Shown here: positions 16,501-22,157 of the stretch, one piece after another
Layout of the letters: each line of letters begins with the position of its first letter
Position numbering within the stretch: the stretch's first letter is position 1
Assembly: GCA_019411205.1 (NCBI GenBank)
Contig: DXRF01000018.1
Span: forward strand, 1-22,157
DNA from: Parabacteroides sp.
GTDB taxonomy: Bacteria; Bacteroidota; Bacteroidia; Bacteroidales; Tannerellaceae
Reading direction: 5' to 3'
Length of the DNA stretch: 22,157 nucleotides
Position numbers and translations under genes: made by a program
Notes under the pieces: model-generated
Databases searched by the model: none
What the model was told of the DNA's origin: nothing
Seen by the model: only the letters and a program-made list of their open reading frames with translations

Positions 16501-17531
16501 ACGGACATCTGATACCCGACAGTGAGACTGAAAACATATTCAATCCGTTCTACCGCCTCAAAGAGACAGAGCACCAACAGGGAAGCGGTATCGGTTTGTC
16601 GCTCGCCCATTCTTTGGCTGAATTCCATCGTGGCAAACTGTTCTATCGGCAAACACCGGACGGTTTGAACCAGTTTGTCTTGATGCTGCCGGAACAGCAG
16701 GAAGACAGTTACCGGATAGCAGCCGGAAATGAGAAAGCAGAAATGATCACTTTAACCGAAACCGGCAAATCGGTGATCTTGATTGTCGAGGATCAAGATG
16801 ATATGCGCCATTTTATCGCCCGTGAACTGGCGGAAACATATCAAGTATTAGAAGCGGAAAATGGAAAAGTCGCTCTCGAACTGATCCGTAAAAACACGGT
16901 CAATCTGATTATCAGCGATGTCATGATGCCGATTATGGATGGTTTCGAACTTTGCAACGAAGTGAAAAACGACGTCAATGTCAGTCATATTCCGTTTATC
17001 TTGTTGACGGCACAACATAACCTGCAATCACGCTTGAAGGGACTGAATACGGGAGCCGACGCCTATATGGAAAAACCTTTCTCCATCGAACTGCTGACGG
17101 CACAGGTAGGCAACCTTTTGAAAAGCCGTGAGCTACTGAACAAAACTTATTTAGAGAAACCGCTTGCCCCGGTAGCCTCTCTCGCCGTTTCACAGGTGGA
17201 TGATATTTTCCTTCGCAAACTGAACGACTATTTGGAAGAGAACCTCAGCAGCGAAGCCCTCTCCGTCGAGATGCTTGCCGATACGATGGGTATGAGCACT
17301 TCCAGTCTCTACCGCAAGGTCAAGGGCTTATCCGGTCTCTCTCCTAACGACTTCATTCGCATTGCCCGCTTAAAAAAAGCAATCCTATTGATGCAGAACG
17401 GAGAGAACCGCATCAACGAGATCGCTTTCCAAGTCGGCTTCTCCTCCCCGGCTTATTTCTCCACCTGCTTCCAGAAGCAATACGGGAAAACACCATCGGA
17501 ATACATGAAGCACTTAAAAATTGAAAGTTAA
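13578..17531 (+). CDS. Hybrid two-component system sensor/regulator (HTCS) with AraC output
   Basis: From the ATG at 13578 the protein has 1317 residues. It has a signal peptide (1-22), then about 14 two-component-propeller repeats (roughly 25-650, with recurring IWVAT/LWLGTEDNGINRY motifs). A Y_Y_Y Ig-like domain follows (about 690-765), one transmembrane helix (770-788), and HisKA with H828 in FITHEIRTPLTLI. The HATPase has N945 and the GSGIGLSLA box, the receiver has D1114 (ISDVMMP) and K1166, and an AraC HTH domain fills 1215-1312. This class senses glycan breakdown products in the periplasm and activates nearby hydrolase genes. All phosphorelay residues are present. It is divergent to the GH43-GH2-GH2 operon and convergent with GH127, so both are likely targets. 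Confidence 0.97.
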   Translation: MRLFLTAITGLLLLLLPNSGKAHDLYFRHYTNKQGLSHNTVYCALQDKKGFMWFGTDDGLNRFDGHQFRIYRYNSYEPESLPNDRIISLFEDSTGRIWVCTYSHTCYYDYQTDAFHPLTFSDSNNTPEYFQQIREDKKGNLWLMSYNRIARYALSGESSPHFYPEGEQISLIDITMDEENQPILAGRSDLFFYKPEADKFVRIPVLTEKEKGNPISLTKLCLVPDWGILVGTDRMGLKFYDRHNRKTETVIPDIQVRDIKQCSENTYWIASESGIYILNMTDRSITHLQKSLTNEYTISDNAVYSITKDREGGIWVTTFFGGINYLPKEYVPFKYFIGGKTHPGMPGNAVREICPDQYGNLWLGTEDNGINRYNPTTGEITNFSRTNPAHPLSATNIHGLLADGNQLWVGTFNTGIDLLDIPSGKIIKRYTRNNTENLLPADFILCFCKLSEDEILIGTSEGLVLFHKKEECFTPWGTEIKSMVRQIYKDSKGDIWVATTSGAYRYSKTEKKFTHYTSNRERSQTIGDNNVTSIFEDSKNRIWVATVYGFSLYNEISDSFNRITVENGLPSNIVHRILEDDGHLFWIATANGLVRFNPETYVMKTFSYTDGLPEAQFNYCSAYKMPDGTMYMGTINGMIAFNPRDFKEDVYSPSVCITRIDVQDDRIGAPKYNVNRIMKSGELKLPHNRSTFTLSYVALSYTSPDAIQYAYRLEGSDKDWIYMKQNKDVTFANLSPGDYVFRVKSTNSSGIWQNNETTLRIKVTPPFWATGWALFIYFLILCLLILLWYNYKKAKLEEKHRINREIFESKKEKELYNAKIQFFTFITHEIRTPLTLIKAPLEKILRSGDGTPATQENLRIIEKNTGRLLDLSNQLLDFRKTESRGFKLNYVTTDVVLWLETILHPFRPAFEQGNKNFTVKLPELSFEACLDREAFSKIVSNLVSNALKYSDSRISLELLPPSGEERMFTLLVTNDGHLIPDSETENIFNPFYRLKETEHQQGSGIGLSLAHSLAEFHRGKLFYRQTPDGLNQFVLMLPEQQEDSYRIAAGNEKAEMITLTETGKSVILIVEDQDDMRHFIARELAETYQVLEAENGKVALELIRKNTVNLIISDVMMPIMDGFELCNEVKNDVNVSHIPFILLTAQHNLQSRLKGLNTGADAYMEKPFSIELLTAQVGNLLKSRELLNKTYLEKPLAPVASLAVSQVDDIFLRKLNDYLEENLSSEALSVEMLADTMGMSTSSLYRKVKGLSGLSPNDFIRIARLKKAILLMQNGENRINEIAFQVGFSSPAYFSTCFQKQYGKTPSEYMKHLKIES

Positions 17532-17565
17532 AAATAGAGACCGATCATTATTTTTTAATCTATCA

Positions 17566-19581
17566 TCACTCTGCCACCGGGAAAGCAGAAATTCTCAATC
17601 TTGCCGCTCCCATAGGGACCAAAGTGATTTCGTCCAAACGGTCGGACCTGCGGGCATTTTCGTATGGAAGGACTCCGCATAATCCGTATTCGTCGATTTT
17701 CCACTCTGGCACCAAACGTCCCTGTGCTTTAAATTCCATCGGGACGGAAGAAAGGGTGAAAGGATTGTTGTCCGAAGGCCAGTCTTTACGCTGCAAAGTA
17801 ATAGGCGACTGGACCTTCAATGCATAATTCCAAGGGCTTGCCGGAAGGATCTCGAAAGTCGGCCATGCAGAAGCATCCGCTCCTTCCTGCCATTTGGAAT
17901 CCCAAACAGCAGTCTCGGTGCTGGGCATTTGCTTGTATGTTTCTTCTACTTTCAAAGACAAGGTAAGTGGACCGTAATCAACACTGACACTGTTTTTATT
18001 TACCTGCCACTGACGAACGGCATATTCCATCGGAAGGTTCAAGACGACCTTGTCACCATCTTTCCATTCCCGTTCGATACAAGCGTATGTTCCGGGAGCG
18101 AGCTTCGTTTGCTGAGGTTTCCCGTTGATCAGGACAGAAGCATTTTTACACCAGGACGGGATACGGAGATAAAAAGGGAAAGATACGTTTTTCGGAGTTC
18201 CAACAGTAAAACATGTCATTTCTTCAAACGGATAATTCGTCTGTTCATGCAAAGTGATTTCCGTTCCGTCGCCCACCTTTACATTAGCCTTACAAGAATT
18301 ATATAAAACGGCAGCCACTCCGTTGTCCGGCGTTGCCAATACCAAATGCTCGACATAATAGGGCCAGCCGAAACCATGGTTGTGCTGGCAACAACGACTG
18401 CTGAACGGATTCATGGCCAGGAAAGGGCCGGAATTATCCAGTCCCGGATGATGATTGCGAGAATCGCTGATCGCCATATTCGGGCAAGTCAGATAACGAA
18501 GCGCCCGGTAATCCGGCATTAACGAAGCCGGATAGCTGTTGAACGCAACATCTTCGAGGTGATCGGCCCAATAAGGATCGCCACTGATCAGAAGCATGAT
18601 CTCGTCTGATGCCATCTGCTCCACAAAACCACAAGTCTCCGTTCCCTGCCGAGGATCGAAGAAACCGATACGGGCATTCTCGTCCGCCCCGAACATCCCG
18701 CCGGGAACCTGGCCGAAAGCTCGGCGTATCAAACTCTGGACATTATAGCTGGCAGCCAACATCGCCGAATCTTTTGTAAACAGATAATAAGTGGCAGGTT
18801 CGCGAAAACACTGGGCGACATTCACATTGTGCCAGTTCGGAAGCTGAGTCGATTTTGTCCAGTCCGCCGTATTCCGATGAATCTTTTCAGCCAACGGAAG
18901 AAGCGACTCGTCACCCGTGCGGTTATATAACCAGACCACGCTCCAAAGATTATCCCCTCCACGGCTATTCTCCCAATAACTCGACAGGAAAGCGTCATCG
19001 GGTACTGTTTGCAGATAATGACAATAGCGGGTCATGAAGTCGATCACCCGGTTATCGTTCGTATATTCATGATAGGACTGCATGATCCAGAGGACGATCA
19101 TGTTCGGCCAAAAATCCTGCTTGCCGTTATTCAGATGTACCGGCCCGAAATTACCATCCGCCCGCTGGCTTGCCAAAATGGCCTCTATCCAGAATTTCGT
19201 TTCTTTCAACAAAGCCTCGTCTTTCAAGGCATACGCCATATTACCATACCCGCGCAGCCAGTAGGGCACTTCTTCCCACCCCCATTCGCCTCCGTTTTTC
19301 AACCAAGCATTGTTTCCTTTTTGCAGCCAAGCGCTAATCTCCCCCAAATGCCCGCAAAGTCCGTCTTTCTGTAATTCGATCTGCCGCCTGATCCAGCCTT
19401 CCGGCTCGATGCTTCCGGCAGGCAGCTTGATAAATTGCAATGGCTGTAATGGGGCCCGGTTGCTTACATAGTAGTCATTACGAGATGCTGTGGACAAACG
19501 TTCCATCGTCCGGATCTCTTGCGTCTGTTTTCCTGCACACGACGCCAACAGAATTGAGAAAAGTAAAATCGTCTTTTTCAT
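17566..19581 (-). CDS. GH127 (DUF1680) lipoprotein, putative beta-L-arabinofuranosidase
   Basis: The 671-residue protein has a clear lipobox (LLASC, Cys15). An alpha/alpha barrel fills about 45-420 and beta-sandwich domains follow. The characteristic metal/thiolate site of the family is present: E315 and C317 in GTETCG, and C397-C398 in SSRCCQH. These match Glu338, Cys340, Cys417 (nucleophile) and Cys418 of Bifidobacterium HypBA1; E301 (GADEN) is a candidate acid. HypBA1 releases beta-L-arabinofuranose from hydroxyproline-linked arabino-oligosaccharides, but other GH127 members act on different furanosides (including aceric acid in RG-II). Family membership is firm; the substrate is not. It is monocistronic and ends 34 bp from the convergent HTCS stop, with no obvious terminator in the gap. 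Confidence 0.93.
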   Translation of the reverse strand: MKKTILLFSILLASCAGKQTQEIRTMERLSTASRNDYYVSNRAPLQPLQFIKLPAGSIEPEGWIRRQIELQKDGLCGHLGEISAWLQKGNNAWLKNGGEWGWEEVPYWLRGYGNMAYALKDEALLKETKFWIEAILASQRADGNFGPVHLNNGKQDFWPNMIVLWIMQSYHEYTNDNRVIDFMTRYCHYLQTVPDDAFLSSYWENSRGGDNLWSVVWLYNRTGDESLLPLAEKIHRNTADWTKSTQLPNWHNVNVAQCFREPATYYLFTKDSAMLAASYNVQSLIRRAFGQVPGGMFGADENARIGFFDPRQGTETCGFVEQMASDEIMLLISGDPYWADHLEDVAFNSYPASLMPDYRALRYLTCPNMAISDSRNHHPGLDNSGPFLAMNPFSSRCCQHNHGFGWPYYVEHLVLATPDNGVAAVLYNSCKANVKVGDGTEITLHEQTNYPFEEMTCFTVGTPKNVSFPFYLRIPSWCKNASVLINGKPQQTKLAPGTYACIEREWKDGDKVVLNLPMEYAVRQWQVNKNSVSVDYGPLTLSLKVEETYKQMPSTETAVWDSKWQEGADASAWPTFEILPASPWNYALKVQSPITLQRKDWPSDNNPFTLSSVPMEFKAQGRLVPEWKIDEYGLCGVLPYENARRSDRLDEITLVPMGAARLRISAFPVAE

Positions 19582-19600
19582 GCTTATCAGATTTATTAGC

Positions 19601-19645
19601 CAAAGGAAAGGAATCCGACAGAAAAACAGGATAAGAAATCAATCA
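19601..19645 (-). promoter_or_regulatory. Predicted GH127 promoter with upstream copy of the operator core
   Basis: A near-consensus -7 element (TTCCTTTG, 19601-19608, one mismatch to TAnnTTTG) lies 19 nt before the start codon. ATCAATCA (19638-19645) sits 29 nt upstream of it, the same orientation and exact distance as in the GH43-operon promoter. A weaker match (ATCGTTCT, 5 of 8) lies 21 bp further on at 19659. There is no -33 TTTG. Confidence 0.45.
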
Positions 19646-19658
19646 AAAACATATAAAA

Positions 19659-19701
19659 ATCGTTCTATCACTTCCTCCTGATGAAAAAGTAATAGAACGA
19701 T
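19659..19701 (-). terminator. Rho-independent terminator of the apbE-like/oxidoreductase/small-protein operon
   Basis: ATCGTTCTAT (19659-19668) pairs perfectly with ATAGAACGAT (19692-19701). After one mismatch the stem continues for four more pairs (ACTT/AAGT). On the minus strand the stem is followed by a U-rich tail. It lies about 43 nt past the small-protein stop and upstream of GH127, insulating the two units. Confidence 0.85.
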
Positions 19702-19744
19702 CTTAAATCCTTCAGCGACTTCTCTTTCAAAAGAAAAGCAACAG

Positions 19745-19981
19745 TCACTTTCTTAACCGACACACTCCGTAATACAACAGACGAAGTACAACCGACAACC
19801 CGTAAAAGCCACACGTGATGAGCAGCATCCACAACGATTGTGTCCAAAGCTCAGACCAGCTTGTACCGTATGCGACGATAGAGATAATATTCATCAGATA
19901 GGCGAGCGCGATACAGACACAGAATATCTTAATTTCCGTTTTTTGTCTCTTTACAGATAATACGATTTCTTTCATAATCAT
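19745..19981 (-). CDS. Small two-helix membrane protein of unknown function
   Basis: The 78 residues begin MIMKEIVLSVKRQ. There are two hydrophobic segments at about 18-39 (FCVCIALAYLMNIISIVAYG) and 48-70 (SLWMLLITCGFYGLSVVLRLLYYG), with a basic loop at each end (KRQK, CRLRK). I do not recognise a family. The start at 19981 overlaps the oxidoreductase stop as ATGA, which argues for a real, translationally coupled gene; a second ATG lies two codons later. A strong terminator follows. It could be an inner-membrane partner of the upstream oxidoreductase, but nothing in the sequence shows a function. Confidence 0.7.
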   Translation of the reverse strand: MIMKEIVLSVKRQKTEIKIFCVCIALAYLMNIISIVAYGTSWSELWTQSLWMLLITCGFYGLSVVLRLLYYGVCRLRK

Positions 19982-21300
19982 GCAAAATTTAGATACGGTA
20001 TTTTATATTCATCCGGGAAAGTAATCACTCGTCCTTCATCAATCGCCTGCAAGCCCAACAAACCCAAAACAGAAGAATAGTAAGCTTCTTCTACCAAATC
20101 AGGAACCGGTTTACCGGTAATGGCCGCTTCACAGAAAGCCGTAACCAGCTCGATAGAGCCGTCTCCGGATGCTCCGACCGAGGACTGTCCGCTGATGCTC
20201 GTCACTTTATCCATGATCAGATGCCCCTTGTTTACCGACGCGGTTTCCGGCACCCAACTCGGACCGGCGAATGAAACATTATCGAAAATCTTATGTTCGA
20301 TCTGATTGATCAATTGCATGATTCCGGGAGCAGGTTCGACATCCTCAAAATAATATTTCCCTTTTTCCGGTTCCATCGTACCCTTACTACCCATAATCTC
20401 TTCTTCAAGGCCATAAAACTTGTTGGCAATCATTGACTCGTAGGTCATCTTCACACCATTCGGATAGTGGTAAATCAAATTGATGCTGTCATACACTTCA
20501 CGGCCATCCTTCCAATAGACGATATCTCCCATGCCAGCCACCTTTTCAGGAAGCATCTTCAACGCCCAGTTTCCGACTTGCAACTGATGGGTTGCCAACT
20601 CCGTTACCAGACCACATGAATATTCCTTATACAGACGCCAGTTGATCTTACGTTCCAAATCGGGAGATGGAACGGGGCGGCGCCAGTCGTTATTACGGAA
20701 CCAATACGCCCGTATCGAATTGATCTCACCCAACAATCCGGCATGAATCATTTCCATGGCCTTTATATATTTCGGATCATACAAGCGTTGCTGGCCTATA
20801 AACATCACTTTACCGGATTCTTTAAATACATTATACATATCCAAGCAATCCGAACATGTCATCGCCATCGATTTCTCGCAGAACGTATGCTTACCCGCAT
20901 GCAAAGCGTCTATCGTGATATGCGCATGTTCATACAACGGAGTTGCGATCATGACAGCCTGCACATCTTTGTCTTCCAAAAGCTTCCGGTAATCGTCATA
21001 TGTCTTGGCTTTCGGATAGAGAGCCGAAGCCTCTTTCAAGTGGGGAGGATAATTATCACACAAGGCAACCACATCGGCATACGGAATCATTTTCAGGTTA
21101 TTCAGGTGGTACTGTCCGCGTGAACCTGTACCGATAAATCCGATCCGCACTTTCTCCTTTGCGATCTGCACCTTATCGTCGGCACTGCAGGACTGCAACC
21201 AAGGAAATGCTGAAAGCAGCGCACCGCCTCCACCAATCATTCCCAGCTCCTTGAAGAAGTCCCGCCGGCTTAAATTGACTGAATTCTCATCATTTTTCAT
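19978..21300 (-). CDS. Tat-exported Gfo/Idh/MocA family oxidoreductase, probable lipoprotein
   Basis: The 440 residues start with a twin-arginine signal (SRRDFFKELG, 11-20). A weakly hydrophobic stretch leads to LQSC (Cys38) and then SADD. A lipobox after a Tat signal, with acidic residues next to it, suggests a folded, cofactor-loaded lipoprotein. The Rossmann domain has GFIGTGSRG (about 54-62), IATPLYEHA and CEKSMAM, where Lys is the family catalytic residue in EKP-type motifs. A C-terminal substrate domain of about 250 residues follows. Family members oxidise or reduce sugars and cyclitols with bound NAD(P); secreted members include GH109 glycosidases and 3-keto-glycoside-forming enzymes. 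The substrate is unknown. It overlaps both neighbours by ATGA. Confidence 0.9.
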   Translation of the reverse strand: MKNDENSVNLSRRDFFKELGMIGGGGALLSAFPWLQSCSADDKVQIAKEKVRIGFIGTGSRGQYHLNNLKMIPYADVVALCDNYPPHLKEASALYPKAKTYDDYRKLLEDKDVQAVMIATPLYEHAHITIDALHAGKHTFCEKSMAMTCSDCLDMYNVFKESGKVMFIGQQRLYDPKYIKAMEMIHAGLLGEINSIRAYWFRNNDWRRPVPSPDLERKINWRLYKEYSCGLVTELATHQLQVGNWALKMLPEKVAGMGDIVYWKDGREVYDSINLIYHYPNGVKMTYESMIANKFYGLEEEIMGSKGTMEPEKGKYYFEDVEPAPGIMQLINQIEHKIFDNVSFAGPSWVPETASVNKGHLIMDKVTSISGQSSVGASGDGSIELVTAFCEAAITGKPVPDLVEEAYYSSVLGLLGLQAIDEGRVITFPDEYKIPYLNFA

Positions 21301-22103
21301 AACTTATATACATGTTTTTCATAAATATCAAAATGAGACGCGATTACCGGAATACGCTCATCGTCGCAGATCATAAAGGCAGTTGTCAGAATCTCTGCTA
21401 CTACCGGATCTTTCGCCACCACCGACACCATTTTCTTATCATCCACAAATGTTCCCGTATGAGGGTTCACAATATGGCGCGGATGGGAAGGCATATTTCC
21501 CGATGTCGATAGCGAACTGTCACACAACTTCAAATCTGCAATCCGCTCTTTCGTAAACGGATTGTCAAGACCAACCGGCCAATACTCGCCACACGGATGC
21601 GTACCGACTGCCAAAACCGAACTATTCCCGAAATTGACAAGAGCCTTTGCAACTCCGTTCTCTTCCAACAGTTCCCGTATTTTAGCAAGTGCATATCCTT
21701 TTCCGTACCCACCTAGGTCAATGTGTAAAGATTCGGAAAAGAAAAAAATACTTTTGTCCTCCTCTGTCAGCAATACCCGATCGAATCCCTGCAAAGTTAT
21801 ATCGAAATATCTTTCCGTCAATTCATTGTAACGTTTGCAGTTCAGCAATATATCCCAAAGCTCTTCCCCCACTGTCACCGGATAATGTCCGGCTTCCCGG
21901 TTAACAAACGAAACTTCACTCTCCGGATCAAACCGGTTCAGCATCTTATCCAACCGCCGCACTTCCGATTCGATCTTTTCCCATACCGTACCAAGAAGAC
22001 GGGAGTCACCACCGACCATCAAGATGTCGAACTGCGTACCCATTACCGACGACATAGATCCATGGAAAAGCCCGGAAGCCGCATAATAGTTAGAGTAAGA
22101 CAT
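21297..22103 (-). CDS. Divergent ApbE-like FAD:protein FMN transferase
   Basis: The 268-residue protein matches the ApbE fold. Visible motifs are RYFDITLQGFD (99-108), the core LHIDLGGYGKGYALAKI (126-142), LVNFGNSSVLAVG (155-167), and STSGNMP...RHIVNPHTG (199-217). ApbE uses FAD to attach FMN to a Thr or Ser of a target protein. Two oddities stand out. There is no signal peptide, although many Bacteroidota ApbE proteins are exported. And E237 (VVAEILTTAF) stands where the metal-binding Asp of the usual AD-x-x-ST motif would be, while T241 is kept. No protein with an obvious flavinylation site is encoded in the window. Its stop overlaps the oxidoreductase start (ATGA). The start ATG at 22103 is preceded by an out-of-frame ATG at 22110. 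Confidence 0.85.
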   Translation of the reverse strand: MSYSNYYAASGLFHGSMSSVMGTQFDILMVGGDSRLLGTVWEKIESEVRRLDKMLNRFDPESEVSFVNREAGHYPVTVGEELWDILLNCKRYNELTERYFDITLQGFDRVLLTEEDKSIFFFSESLHIDLGGYGKGYALAKIRELLEENGVAKALVNFGNSSVLAVGTHPCGEYWPVGLDNPFTKERIADLKLCDSSLSTSGNMPSHPRHIVNPHTGTFVDDKKMVSVVAKDPVVAEILTTAFMICDDERIPVIASHFDIYEKHVYKL

Positions 22104-22157
22104 AAGCCATTTGTTACTTTAGTTATTTTTTTACATGGTTCAAGAGGTGCGCGTACC

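Noticed and set aside
17532..17565. Terminator between the HTCS and GH127
   Set aside because: The 34-bp gap has a T-run but no convincing stem-loop.
6706..19581. Calling the cluster a complete polysaccharide utilization locus
   Set aside because: No SusC or SusD homologue is in the window, so the term would overstate what is visible.

Overview
The window looks like a chromosomal segment of a gut Bacteroidales bacterium, most likely Parabacteroides or a close relative. This rests on Bacteroidota hallmarks: a hybrid two-component system (HTCS) fused to an AraC domain, GH2/GH43/GH127 enzymes, DUF4290, promoter elements of the TAnnTTTG type, no Shine-Dalgarno sequences at most starts, and 7-bp intergenic tandem repeats. 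The genus is an inference from style and not proven here.

Left region (1-4995, all minus strand): a compact housekeeping operon read as DUF4290 - murA - rimM - M23 (LytM-type) peptidase - dxr - rseP, with rseP cut by the window edge. It has a good sigma-ABfr-type promoter just upstream of DUF4290. The genes overlap or sit 11-15 nt apart, except that an inverted-repeat element of about 160 bp lies between dxr and rseP and its outer arm includes the dxr stop codon. MurA carries Asp in place of the usual fosfomycin-target Cys.

Middle (5257-6705): a lone plus-strand acyltransferase-3 membrane protein, then about 400 bp of AT-rich non-coding DNA with a 23-bp-period repeat and a strong terminator serving the carbohydrate operon to its right.

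Carbohydrate region (6706-19581): a minus-strand operon (glutaminase-A-like/GH43 fusion lipoprotein, then two different secreted GH2 enzymes), a divergent HTCS sensor-regulator, and a GH127 lipoprotein converging on the HTCS. There is no SusC/SusD pair in the window. The GH127 and GH43 domains point to an L-arabinose-containing plant glycan or glycopeptide. A 17-bp direct repeat with 21-bp period lies just upstream of the GH43-operon promoter, and its core 8-mer recurs upstream of GH127 at the same 29-nt distance from the -7 element. This is a good candidate for the HTCS operator and ties the two transcription units into one regulon.

Right region (19745-22103, minus strand): a translationally coupled three-gene operon, with each junction an ATGA overlap: a divergent ApbE-like flavin transferase, a Tat-signal Gfo/Idh/MocA oxidoreductase that looks like a lipoprotein, and a 78-residue two-helix membrane protein. 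It ends in a strong terminator. The substrate and purpose of this set are unknown, and it is the least explained system in the window.
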